Assembly (NCBI GenBank): GCA_963920525.1
Contig: OY986436.1
Location: 88,728,470 to 88,792,469 of the forward strand
Reading direction: 5' to 3'
DNA length: 64,000 nt
DNA from: Dichetophora obliterata
Lineage: Eukaryota; Arthropoda; Insecta; Diptera; Sciomyzidae
The translations under genes and the position numbers were made by a program. This document shows positions 33,590 to 43,689 of this stretch, one piece after another. A model generated the notes under the pieces. It did not search any database, was not told the origin of the DNA, and worked only from the letters and a program-made list of their open reading frames with translations. Numbering within the stretch: position 1 is the first letter of the stretch; each line of letters opens with the position of its first letter.

Positions 33590-34496
33590 CCGTGAAGCCC
33601 ACAGTTCTTGTGGATTCATCACAACGTGCCAATCGTGATACTGGACAACGAATTTTCGTATTTTTTGCGGTTATAAGGTCAGCTGTTCTTATAACTCCAT
33701 CTTTTCCCGCAAATGTTTGGATAACTTTACCGCGTAACCATTGAGATCTTGGAAGGTCTGGCTCACATGCTAGTACAAGGTCATTAACTTTTATTGGCTC
33801 CGAATGTTTGCACCATTTTGTTCGTCGAGTCAGGTCTGGTAAATATTGTAGAATCCATTGTTTCCAAAAGGCATTCTTTAACTGTTATGAAATTCGCCAT
33901 TGCTTTCGCATACATGCGAGCCTCCAGTCAACAGGTCCGGGTGCTTGGGTCGAGTTAGGCTTGCCCAACAAAAAATGATTCGGCGTGATGGGCTCGGGTT
34001 CATCTATTGTTACCGGAATGTCAGTAAGTGGCGGCTGTTAACAATATTTTCAGCTTTCCCAACAGCCACCAGCGTTTGGATATTTTGGGCAATTAAATAA
34101 CCATTCAATTAACAAAGAACTCATGTTAGATTGAACAGCATTATGATCTAAGAAGTCATGTTCATTTTTCAATTCATTATGAATGCCTATAAAATTTGAT
34201 CCGCAATCACTTCTTATGCGCACAGGAACTCCCCTTCTATTTATAAAATTTCGTAAAGCCATCAAAAAGGCATCTGTTGATTGGTCACGGCATATCTCAA
34301 GGTGTATAGTGCGCCGATTTTTTATAACGACTGGGCCGAAAAGGTCGACACTTATATAGCTAATGGGACTGACGTAAGGTGTTATTCCGTCCATAGGTAA
34401 CGGGGCCATAATAGGCTGTCGTGGTTTAGCATTATTTAATCTACACATCTGACAATTAGACGCTGTTTTTCTTACACTCGTAAAGATGGGATCCAA
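33590..34496 (-). pseudogene. BEL-1 integrase and C-terminal domain
   Basis: 34496-34050 encodes an integrase core with the zinc-binding tail pattern CQMCRLNNAKPRQPIMAPLP, ISVDLFGPV (first catalytic aspartate) and IRSDCGSNF (second). A segment of about 15 residues after KNRR is deleted. The glutamate region reads YPNAGGCWES, where HxGG is usual. After a frame break, 33900-33590 encodes the C-terminal domain with LACEPDLPRSQWLRGKVIQ and TGGGMS, just before the purine tract. It would insert the element's cDNA into the genome but is inactive here. Confidence 0.75.
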
Positions 34497-36857
34497 AATA
34501 TACGTCGAATTTCACAGGTAATCCAGTCTTGGTCTTGATGATGAAATTTACGATGGTAGCAATTAACTATAATTTCTGTCAAATAATGTTTTTTCAGTAA
34601 TATAATAGGTGTTTTCGCATATATTGGAAACGTTGAAGCAGCTTGAATTCTACCTTTTGCTCTTATGACGTTTTTATCATCATCAAAAATTGGATTAAGT
34701 GCGAACAATGAACTACGTTTTGACACTTGTTTATGTGATTTAAGACTTATATATTCTTCATTAAAGACTTCCTTTTGTACATTATAACATAAATAGTACT
34801 CAGCCTTTTGTTCCTCTTGTGGTGTCAGTTCTGTTTTTATCCTTTCATTTTTTTTCTTTTTGCAGTTTTGAATAAACCGAAACGTCCATGCTACGGAGTG
34901 CTTAAGCCGAGAGTAATTTGAAAATCTTTGAAAATCCAGTATCTTTGTCAGTTCAGGTTTAATATCGATAAGAAAGAATTTCGTACGTATCTCGAGGTCA
35001 CCTTTTTCTCCAATATTTTGTAACTCCTCCGTCTGCTTAGGCCATGTGCTGGAATTGAAGTGGAGAAACTCTGGACCATGAAACCATCTTGAATTGTTGT
35101 CTAGATAAAGTGGAAACTTTGCCCGAGTCGCTTCGTCGGCAACGTTTTTGTCTGTTGGAAGCCAGTTCCACTGCGATTCGTTACTCTCTTCCAAGATTTC
35201 AGTAATACGGTGTTCCACAAATTGCTTATATTGACGACTATCCGAATTAATCCACCTTACAACGGTCTTCGAGTCAGTCCAGCAATATGTTCTATCAATC
35301 TTTACGCTGTGTCCAGTCGTAATTGTGCTTCTTAAGCAAACTCCTAATATAGCCGCCTGCAACTCTAAGCGTGGTATCGACATCGGTTTAATTGAGGGAC
35401 ATCGAGTTTTTGCAGGAACCAGCGAAACATCGATTTCTCCATTAACTTTTTCGGCTCTCCAATACGCGACAGCAGCATATGCATTTTCGCTAGTGTCTGT
35501 GAACACATGCAATTCGATTCGGCCTGTCTTGAAACAAAATGAATAACATCGCGGCACTGAAATCTTCTCGACAACTTTAAGTTCAGCGATCCACAATTTC
35601 CCTATCACAAAAATATTTTCTGGTATTGCAGTATCCCAACCGATTCCGATCTTCCAAACTTCCTGCAGGAGTATTTTTGCACAAATAACATAATGCCCCA
35701 ATAGCCCAAAAGTATCGAAAACACTCATCACCACGCTCAGCATCTCACGTTTCGTTGGAACTTTTTTATGATTTAAGATCTGCTTTGGCACCTTGTTGAA
35801 TTTTAAACAGAAAACGAATTTGTCATTAGCAGTATTCCAAAACATTCCTAAGATTCGTTCACTCTTATCGCTTACATTGACGTTCACATGAAGCTCTGTA
35901 TTTAATTCGTCGAACACTCCCAAGCCTTTCAAAACATTTCTCGAATTTGAAAAAAAGTTTGTCGATTCAAAATTCGCGTGCTGATGAATTCGAATCACAT
36001 TGCTTATGACTGATACTGCTTCGTCTTCAGTTTCAAAAGAATCTGCATAATCGTCAATGTAATGTTTTTCAATAATATCATAGCGGCTCTGGGATATTCT
36101 TTTTGAAACTGTTTTGCATTTGTATTCTTTACATGTTGTGCCAAGGTAGGAGAGCAAGTAGCACCAAAGATCATTACCCGCATTTGATATACTTCTAAGG
36201 GATTTTGACGGCAACCATGCCTCTACAAGAATCGCTGACAGACCTGATCCTCTTTGCGTATATCCACTCTGTGAAACATTTCTCTAATATCAGAGCAAAC
36301 TAATATCAGAGCAAACAATGGTGGCCTCTCGAAACTTAAAAAGTACGTCCAAAAGAGTCTGATTCATATCAGGTCCTGACAACAATTCAGTGTTTAAAGA
36401 CACTCCTTTTACTTGTGCCGCCACGTCAAAAACTAATCTCAATTTGTTAGGTTTATTGATATTTATAACACCAAAATGTGGTAGATGCCATACTTTTGTC
36501 GAGTTTGTTTCAATTTCATTAGTTTTAAGCTTATAAACATAACCTTTCTTTAAATATTCATTAATCTTATCTTCATAAGCAAGCGCAAGTAATGGATCCT
36601 TCGATAGTTTTTTTTTCTAACAGTTCAAGTTTTCTCAGTGCCATTTTGAAACTATCTGGTAAGACCACATTATCTGTTTTCCAAAGCATGCCCACTTCAT
36701 AACGATTTTCTATGCTTTTTGTTGTTGCCGTCATGATTTCTATGGCTCTTTTATCTGCGTTTGAAAGTAATTTTTCTTTTGGTCTTATAACACCCATATT
36801 TTCTAAACTAAAATAATTTTGCACCATCGTTTTAATGGCCGCATTCAGCGCAGACAA
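34472..36857 (-). pseudogene. BEL-1 reverse transcriptase, RNase H and H2C2 domain
   Basis: 36857-36573 encodes the segment with QNYFSLENMGVIRP that precedes the RT. RT runs through WHLPHFGVININKPNKLRLVFD (partly seen at 36490-36430) to KHYIDDYADSF (36090), the catalytic YIDD. The 580-codon frame 36214-34472 continues with PTKREMLSVVMSVFDTFGLL, FTDTSENAYAAVAYWR (RNase H), IPRLELQAAILG, CWTDSKTVVRWIN and ends in an H2C2-like zinc domain (HRKFHHQDQDWI). An 18-bp tandem duplication (aatatcagagcaaac) lies in the RT near 36285-36320. Several frame changes disable the upstream part. Confidence 0.8.
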
Positions 36858-37209
36858 CAGTTGGCAACTGTTGTGTAAAAATTTGGTGAATGGTACATAT
36901 TTGGTAGCGCTAACTAAAACTGATAAAGTAGCGAACGCCTTTTAATCGAGCGAACAAATTCTATGCTACATGAACACAACTGTTTGCTTAACTGTCAAAT
37001 GCTGTTACTGACGCTGTTAAATTAATAAACGCGGAAAGAACGCAGCAAATTTAAGTGAGAAACCTTTGCAATTGAATTAAATTTACATAAAAATTAAATT
37101 GAATCTAACTTCTGACGTGTAGAGTAGCAACAAATTCAGATAAAAACATCGTGAACTAATGTAGCGCTACCATTACAGTTCACAACAGTTGTCTGCGCTG
37201 AATGTGGCC
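36837..37209. mobile_element. MITE inserted in BEL-1 pol
   Basis: The terminal inverted repeats ggccgcattcagcgcagaca (left) and ggccacattcagcgcagaca (complement of right) match at all but one of 22 positions. AAT stands outside both ends (36834-36836 and 37210-37212), a 3-bp target duplication. Leaving out the element and one AAT keeps the BEL reading frame continuous on the minus strand, which confirms the boundaries independently. A diverged relative lies at 22140-22290. No transposase was found. Confidence 0.8.
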
Positions 37210-38314
37210 AATGTCATCCATTAATTTATCCTCAGAATCTTCTGTCATACTTTGTATTGACTATACATTTGAAACTTTTAAGTTAAAGTCATATCCATTT
37301 TTTTGTCCATTAACAACCCACCCTAATTTAGTTTCAGCTACAAAGGGTCCCTTTGTTCCCAAATCGAATCGTCTTACTTCAACTCCCAAATATGCGTTCG
37401 ACATTCCAATCAAAATAGTAGGCTTTGCATTAAAATACTATCGATTGGCAACCCTGTTCAATCGTTATTTTGACAGTTCAATAAATTAAAGTTCATAGAC
37501 TGCACGGGGATTCGACTCGCGTCGTTTCAACAGCGAGGTCGTTAAGTGCGGCCAGTCAGTAAAAACTATAATCGTCCATCTTAAGTGATGTGACTTTTAC
37601 AGTTAATTATTAACAACAAAAATAATATAACCTTAAAAAATTAATGCACAAAAATGTGTATTAATTATACAACACACAATATAATACTTTATACACCACT
37701 TGGAATTCAACTCAGCAAAGACTACAATAAAAACCTAGTGTTTCTCGTAGTCTTTTTTTAACATAACACGTGCTGTTTGCAATAGACAGCATATTTTAAG
37801 AAGAAGAAGAAGAAGAAGACTGCACGGGAAGATCTAAGTTCTTTATTGTGCACAAATTATTTAGCTTGAATCTTTTGCAAAATTTATTCATACCCTGAAT
37901 CTCAAGACTGACATAAGCAGTAGGTAAATCAACAGTGTGGTCTCCAAACCATTGAAGTGTTATTTTTCCAGATTCGCCACGCAGCACAAGTTGTTTAGCA
38001 ATATCGTCTTCTATTAAGGACGGCATAGCACCGTCGTCTAGATATGCGAATGTTTCAACGACCGATTCATTTTCTCCAAACAAACGCACTTGGATTATTT
38101 TGAAAAATAGTTTGGAATTCTTATATGGCAATCGTTTAAGCGTGTACAAAGGTTGCGATTTTTCAGCATCGTCGGAAGAGGTTTCAACAGAAGTTGGCGT
38201 AGGCTCGTTGTTGTGCAGTAAAATATTGTGTTTACGCTGGCAACCATTTTTATTATAAGTCACTTTGTTATGCAATAAAAAGTGTTGTGCCCGACGTTGA
38301 GACAAGAAAAACAC
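37190..38314 (-). pseudogene. BEL-1 protease and pre-RT region, split by a retroposon
   Basis: 38314-37829 encodes FAYLDDGAMPSLIEDDIA, the aspartic-protease active-site region of BEL elements (usually DDGS), followed by the typical LDLPVQS. The retroposon at 37509-37816 then intervenes. Coding resumes below 37496 and reaches NAKPTILIGMSNAYL and ETKLGWVVNGQ (37440-37290), with one stop codon and one frame change. The serine run seen at 37800 is translation of the retroposon's AAG tail and not part of the protein. Confidence 0.75.
37509..37816 (+). mobile_element. SINE-like retroposon in BEL-1
   Basis: An exact 12-bp direct repeat AGACTGCACGGG flanks it (37497-37508 and 37817-37828). The insert ends in a 3' (AAG)n tail (about 37797-37816). 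Both are signatures of LINE-mediated retroposition in the plus direction. The 308-bp body has a GC-rich head with gattcgactcg, a box B-like motif, but no clear box A. A tRNA-derived, 5'-truncated head is possible. It splits a conserved BEL coding segment. Confidence 0.65.
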
Positions 38315-39905
38315 ATTCTTTTTTCCTTCACTGTTTTCCAGCGTTCATCAATAGGCATTTTAATAAATTTTTCGCATTTACTCAGCAAGTGGTCTTGACT
38401 ACAAAGTTCACATGAACGATCTTTTGGACGAACATGCATAACATAATTTTGCTTAGTCCTGCTATCCTGCGTATTTTGTGGCATTAAAGTGGTACGGCTG
38501 TGGGAGATGTTACGCGAGCTTGGCAAAAGTATTACGCAGTCACTGATGGCATTTATAATTTTCGCTTCGGCATCCAACCAATGGCTAAAGTTTTGCAATG
38601 TCGCGTAAGGCTTAATATTAACTTGCTGACGTGTCCATTCCAGCCTCCTACTTAATGACAATTTTGTTGTGAGCTCGTCGAGTAAAGATGGATTACACAA
38701 GTGTTGTGAAGCACCGGCAGCTTCCAGAAATATTACGAGGCTTTTGACTTTCATGGCTAGAAAAACTATTTCGTGTAGTTTATTTTCCGAAATTGGTGGA
38801 ATCGTTCGTGTTTTTTCCAATTGACTTTTTATAAGTCGTTCAGGTCTGCCAAAATTATTTTCCAATTCGAAAATGACGTCGTTCAATTTTTCTGCATAGA
38901 TCATAATCGGGTCAACTGCACTCTTGGCCGCTCCGCAAAGACATTTTTGCAGTCTCATTTGCTTTTCTAATGCTGTATAGCCAAAATATTTTGTTGTTTC
39001 CTTGAATGCAGAATTGAATGATGACCATTCTTCAGGAAATCCTCCAAATCGGGGAAGGTCATGAAAAACTCGATTGGCGTTTAATCGTGGCTCTGAATTT
39101 ACATGGAAGCCAGTGTTTGGTGTCATCGACTGATAATGGGTCGGCAAATGGTTTTTTGGCAAGGAGTTCATGTGCTGAATTGGTGCTTGTGAAAAGTTTG
39201 ACATGTATGTTGGTTGAGTTCTAAAGTTTGAATGTGAGTGTGAATATAAATAATTAAGTGAATGTCGTGGCAAAGGTAGGTCTTTGTGCTGCGGCGACGT
39301 GACAGCGTAGGGCAAAGACATTACAGAACTATTATGCTGCAGCGACGTGGCATCATAGGACGAAGGCATGACAGTACTATTGTGCTGCGTCGACGTGACT
39401 GCGTAGAGCAAAGGCATGACGAAACTGTTGTGTTGCGTCGAAGTAACATCGTAGGGCGAAGGCATTACAGAATTATTGTGCTACAGCGACATGGCAGCAT
39501 AGGGCGAAGGCATGACGGAACTATTGTGCTGCGTCGACGTGACAGCGTAGGGCAAAGGCGTAACATAATTATTGTGCTGCGGCGACGTGACAGAGTAGGG
39601 CGAAGACATTACAGAATTATTGTGCTGCAGCGACGTGGCAGCATAAGGCGCAGCTATGATGGAACTATTGTGAGAAAATGTGCCAAAGCTAAGACTTGTA
39701 TTTGTGGATATATTTTGACGTAGCAAAGTGGTAGTGTTCTGCGTAGACAAGACAGAAGCAGGCGACGTGTGATTATGACCTGTACCTGGGACAACGGGAA
39801 TAGTAGTAGGAATGTCAAGTACCTGTGTATTGGAGTCTGCGTGTGTTGCTTGCGTCTTCAAAGATGTTTTGTCCAACTGCCCTTGAAAATCTTTAGGCTC
39901 CCTTA
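38260..39905 (-). pseudogene. BEL-1 gag with 16-residue tandem repeats
   Basis: The N-terminal part (39876-39280) contains about eight tandem copies of a 16-residue unit of the type MPSPYAVTSTQHNSSV (48 bp per unit). A TAG in one unit at about 39478-39480 breaks the frame. The capsid region that follows has FGGFPEEWSSFNSAFKETT, LQKCLCGAAKSAVDPI and NNFGRPERLIKSQLEK, the DUF1759-type BEL gag. It ends with cysteine-rich CELCSQDHLLSKCEKF and CFSCLNVGHNTFYC zinc knuckles. The frame then passes into protease. Gag would form the particle and bind RNA. Confidence 0.8.
39280..39680 (-). repeat. 48-bp coding tandem repeat in BEL-1 gag
   Basis: About eight units of 48 bp recur with the core gtgctgcggcgacgtgacag (plus-strand sense) and about 20% divergence. 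They give an apparent arginine-rich open frame on the opposite strand (39286-39723), which is a shadow. Confidence 0.75.
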
Positions 39906-39909
39906 AGCC

Positions 39910-40100
39910 CGGTTTCCATGTGATCTTCTAAGATCTCCCATAATCACATCTTCTGTGGGAAAGAAATAGAATGCGAGTGCCTCGTTATGGGATTGATAAA
40001 GGAGCGTGCGAAACATACATACATTTTGCTTTTTATAGCATATGATATCCTCTACAATCTCATGTGATGCTAGGAGATCGTAGAAGATCATGAAAGATAA
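39910..40100. mobile_element. Palindromic MITE at the edge of the foreign block
   Basis: The left arm catgtgatcttctaagatctc and the right-arm complement catgatcttctacgatctcc, both continuing into atcacat motifs, face each other over 190 bp. The right half (from tttttatagcatatgatatc) recurs diverged at 42880-42940. Confidence 0.5.
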
Positions 40101-40247
40101 ACTTTTTTAACTTTTGCTATAAAAGTCTATCACTTGCTATAAATACTGCAGTCATTTATATTTTTTGTTGTTGGACTATTGTCATCACTGACAAATATTT
40201 TTATAGCATTTCAGTAAAATAGAAAAAAATCGAAGCTGTCAAAAATA

Positions 40248-41380
40248 TGACTAAAAAATATAAAGAACAAAATCGTTCGGCAGGCACAATAAAAAATATG
40301 CAAAAGGTAAGTGCAACAATATTAACTAGTGAAAATAACTTATTTTCTTTTGTAGACATCAGTTGCAGCTGGTGGCTATGTTTGGATTAGCGAGTATTGT
40401 CCCATGCGTTTCGTTTCTGTTTTTCATTTTCGAAGGCGCACCTCCATCGTGTATTTTAAAACTAATCTATCACTGGTCTTGTCAGACAAACATTCAATGT
40501 TGTTCAATGGGCTAAAGCTGATAATGTCTACATCAAGGGCGTCTACACGTGGCTACGTGCTGTCTGCACTCTGGCTGTGCATCAGCAAAGCAAGAAACTA
40601 GGAGGCGCAGATAGACTCGTTGAAGTAAGTTACGCTGTAGGGATTTCATAATATGGTTAGTTGTCAAAAGAAGGTCAGGAGTTCAGCTCTGAATATAAAT
40701 TTAAATTTTTGTTTGTCGACACCTAACATCTGCTATTTCAGTCTTGTATAATTAAAAAAAAATTTTACAATTTTTGCTTCAGGTTGGAGTTATTGCTTTT
40801 GGGAACCACTTTGCAAGATGGCCAACAACGTCAAGTTAAAGTCAAAGTACTCTGAGTGCTTGATTATCCTGAAAAACCTATACGCTTGTACTGATAAAAA
40901 ATCTTTTTCAAGCCATACTGGCATCACTTCAACGTTGGGTCAACAAAGAGCATTATTTCTATATATTTAACAGTAGAGAAGATGACACTCTATTCCATGG
41001 GTTTCAAGAATATTGTACAAGCTGCTGCTATCCTGTTTTTATGGATTATTTGCGTAGCATTGTGGCACGCATATTAGAATACGTTGTCGCTGTTGTGTCT
41101 TGAATGAATTAGTGTGGCGTGAACAGTATGGAAACTATGCCTTGCAGGCCTTTAACAATATCACAGCACACATTGCTGAACAGACACGCATGAGCACAAA
41201 CTAAACTTTGACGCAGCGGTTATATCAGGTATGCTCTAATTTATATTTTAATTTTGTAAAAAAATATTTGTATATATTTTCCAGGTTGCCACAAATCCTT
41301 TTAAAGAAAGGAGTATTTTGCCGGCCAATGCGAAAGAGACTCCAGCTAATACAACACCAAAACTATTGAAAAAACATTAG
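40248..41380 (+). pseudogene. Exon-intron-like fragment of an unrecognised gene
   Basis: Four blocks are separated by apparent introns with standard ends. Block 1 (ATG at about 40248, MTKKYKEQNRSAGTIKNMQK) ends at gtaagt near 40308. Block 2 is 40357-40624 and ends at gtaagt. Block 3 (about 40782-41228) follows tttgcttcag and ends at gtatgc. Block 4 (41284-41380) follows ttttccag and reads VATNPFKERSILPANAKETP to a stop. Blocks 2 and 3 change frame internally (for example VVQWAKADNVYIKGVYTWLR and LVWREQYGNYALQAFNNIT), so the gene is broken. I do not recognise the family. It lies inside BEL-1 between gag parts, so it was probably carried here. Confidence 0.4.
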
Positions 41381-42240
41381 TAAACAATTAATAGCTCACT
41401 ATTCAGCAATCATCTAACAAAAACCATAAATTTGTATTTACACTCATGCTCAACTAATCTCATTCGGCTTAACCAAAAAACATTTTATTGTCGACTTTAA
41501 ATTTAGTGTTAGGTTTCCGACATTATTTATAAAGAATTTGTTGTCAAAAAGCTTACACTAAATTTAGTCGACATTAAAATGTTTTTTGGTTAGGCTGATT
41601 AAAAACTTATAATTACAGCCCTCTTTAAATTGAGCTTTCTTTGAAGAAACTCATGTTTTTGTACCTCAGTTCATTAAATATGTAAAGTTGTTTTAATCTT
41701 ACATTTTCTTTATTTTTAAATTATTGAAGTTAAAACTGTTGAATTGTTAGGAAGCAACATTTTTTCTAACTTTTTCATTCCGTGATTGCGTTCGCTGTGT
41801 ACGAAATTTGATGTTACTAAAATGTTGGTTCTTGTTTTTAAAAAGTATTGTCAGCTCGTAATTTGCATTAATAATTAGTAAACATATCATATTAAAAAAC
41901 TGTCAAAATGCTTATACTAAATTTAGAGTCTTCTTTTATTTGACTATAATAATAGGCCAATGAATTTCTAAAAGTTCAAAGTACTAAAAAAAATTTTTGC
42001 AGCAGAACCGTTAGGTAAGGATTTATATGTTTTATCTTTTTTCAAAAAGGTAAAAAAAATGTATTTCAAGTTTCATACAAAAATTTTTGTTCCATTTCTT
42101 TTAAGAGAAATGCAATGGCATCCCTTTGGTTTTTGTGAAAAAATGTTACTGTTTTTTTATGTTAACAAAAAATGAACACTTAAATTAAATATATCGATAG
42201 AAAGTGAAAACTTTGATTTTCAAGTCATTTTATCTCATTC
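41381..42240. other. AT-rich remainder of the foreign block in BEL-1
   Basis: Contains the MITE at 41466-41597 and a further copy-like motif (gcttatactaaatttagag) near 41910. The right limit of the block is uncertain. BEL leader and gag start (MSHSSKENSDDEVGDMND on the minus strand) are recognised from about 42350. Confidence 0.4.
41466..41597. mobile_element. 132-bp MITE
   Basis: The ends ggcttaaccaaaaaacattt and agcctaaccaaaaaacattt (complement of right) are inverted repeats extending about 45 bp inward through gtcgac and aaatttagtgt. Confidence 0.6.
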
Positions 42241-42475
42241 TTATGTGTTTTATGAAAGAGTCGTAGTACTAAAAATTTCTGGTGTGGTAGCCGTATCGTT
42301 CATATCACCGACTTCATCATCTGAGTTTTCTTTCGAAGAGTGTGACATCGTAAAGTCTTTGAATTTGGCTGGGAATTGCCCTTTATTTTTCCGAGCACTT
42401 CTTCGTGGATCAGATTTTTTTGCATATAAAATGGCGTCGTTTGAACAAACGAATAATAAAATTGTTGCTGAAATT

Positions 42476-42755
42476 CGAGGAACTTCTCAATAATAAACAA
42501 ACTTCTTATTATGACAGCATGTAGCAGCGTTTATTATTCTAAAAATTATTATCAAACATTTAAGTATTCATATAAAAAAAATGTAATAAAATAAATTTTA
42601 CCGTTTGGTAGCCTTTCGTTCGGTTTCCAGCAACAAGTTAATTTAAAACCAACGATTTTTCAGGCACACCAATTATGACAAAGGAATGAGTATGTCCATT
42701 TATACAATTCAAAAATTAGTTCTGTTCGTTTACTCATGTGGTTTAGTCGTCGACA
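42476..42755 (-). repeat. BEL-1 5' LTR
   Basis: Pairs with 33301-33580 in the same orientation. The leader and first gag codons follow it on the minus strand. A clear primer-binding site was not recognised. Confidence 0.85.
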
Positions 42756-42769
42756 ATTAGTGCGCAATG

Positions 42770-43050
42770 TGTATTTTTGAAACTACGTTTTTTGTTGAGT
42801 TTTCGTTATTAATGTCCCCTATCTTACGGAATGGACTGAAGTGAGTGTGAAACAGGCATAAATTTTATATTTTTATAGCATGCGATATCCTCTGTCATTT
42901 CATGAGATACTAGAGGATAGAAAAAGTTCATAAAGCTGTTTTATAGTACGTTGTAGTATTTGTTGCACTTGAAGCTGCTTTGTGAGATTAATTTGAGGAA
43001 ATAGAACCTATAGTTCCACAAGTACCACAACGTACCATAAAACAGCTTTA
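42770..43050. repeat. Harbinger relic and nested small inverted repeats
   Basis: 42770-42822 (tacgttttttgttgagtttt) matches the interior of the 43052 element and would be the right-hand continuation of 33262-33300. 42826-42945 is a diverged relative of 40000-40100. 42940-43050 has inverted ends aagctgttttatagtacgtt and the complement of aacgtaccataaaacagctt. Confidence 0.5.
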
Positions 43051-43051
43051 A

Positions 43052-43430
43052 AGGCCCAGTTATAATAGACGTAACGTAATGTAACGGGACGTAAAGATCC
43101 GTTGGATTTCGATTTCTACGTTACTTTACATTACGTCTGTTCAAAGAACAACTAAACGTTGAGGTTAGATTCGATTATTGCGGTATTTTATTTTGTTGAA
43201 CTACGCTTTTTGTTGCGTTTTCGTTATTAGTGTGATAGTTCTATATATCCACAGCTATGGATGTTGAAGTTTTAATTGAACTTGTACGGAAACGTGCAAT
43301 TATTTACGACAAAAAACTGCCTGGCTACTGCCTATTATAATTGCTACAACGTTTTCTTACATTACGTCCCTTCCCAATGACAGTTGACAACATTTCGTTA
43401 CAATACATTACGTCTATTATAATTCTATCT
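43052..43430 (+). mobile_element. PIF/Harbinger-type MITE with MADF-like start
   Basis: The termini are aggcccagttataatagacg (left) and agatagaattataatagacg (complement of right). TAA triplets stand directly outside both (43049-43051 and 43431-43433). Near 43258 an ATG opens MDVEVLIELVRKRAIIYDKK, which resembles the beginning of a MADF DNA-binding domain, and then breaks off. Harbinger-type elements commonly encode such a Myb/MADF accessory protein besides the transposase. This is therefore an internally deleted derivative. Relatives are at 13125-13345 and around BEL-1. Confidence 0.7.
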
Positions 43431-43689
43431 TAAATGAGACAAGTTCCACAGCTAACCATAAAGCAGCTTTGAAGTGCCATGTATCTTATTTTTCCCTGTA
43501 AGAAGCTTTAAAGGGAATTACTAAGAAAATTGGGACTAATTTTGCTGGTTGGGTATGTGTCAGGGATGGGAAATGACTTTTTTGAAATTGTACCAAACCG
43601 AAATCAAATTGTAATTTTTGGCATAAAATTGTACTTTTTTTTCTTTATGAATTATGAAACTTTTTGAATATATTAAATTATTTAATTTT

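Larger units (their letters stand above)
33301..42755 (-). mobile_element. BEL/Pao LTR retrotransposon BEL-1 with nested insertions
   Basis: The element reads from the 5' LTR (42755-42476) to the 3' LTR (33580-33301). A short leader and the first gag codons (about 42475-42240) come first. A 2.3-kb foreign block follows, then the rest of gag (39905-38260), protease, RT/RNase H and integrase. A purine tract (ggggggtggaa) sits directly before the 3' LTR. A MITE (36837-37209) and a SINE-like retroposon (37509-37816) interrupt pol. Total 9.46 kb, of which about 3 kb is inserted material. Coding is broken by stops and frameshifts. No envelope gene was seen and target duplications were not found. 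Confidence 0.85.

Noticed and set aside
37490..37570. Possible tRNA gene on the minus strand (box B-like gagtcgaatcccc)
   Set aside because: The segment spans the target-duplication joint of the retroposon, has no box A at the right distance and forms no cloverleaf.
39286..39723. 145-codon arginine-rich open frame on the plus strand
   Set aside because: It is the antisense shadow of the 16-residue repeats in BEL-1 gag. Codon phase and homology support the minus strand.
33301..42755. 5-bp target duplication around BEL-1
   Set aside because: The flanking pentamers (aagtaacg and attagtg) do not match, so no duplication is claimed.
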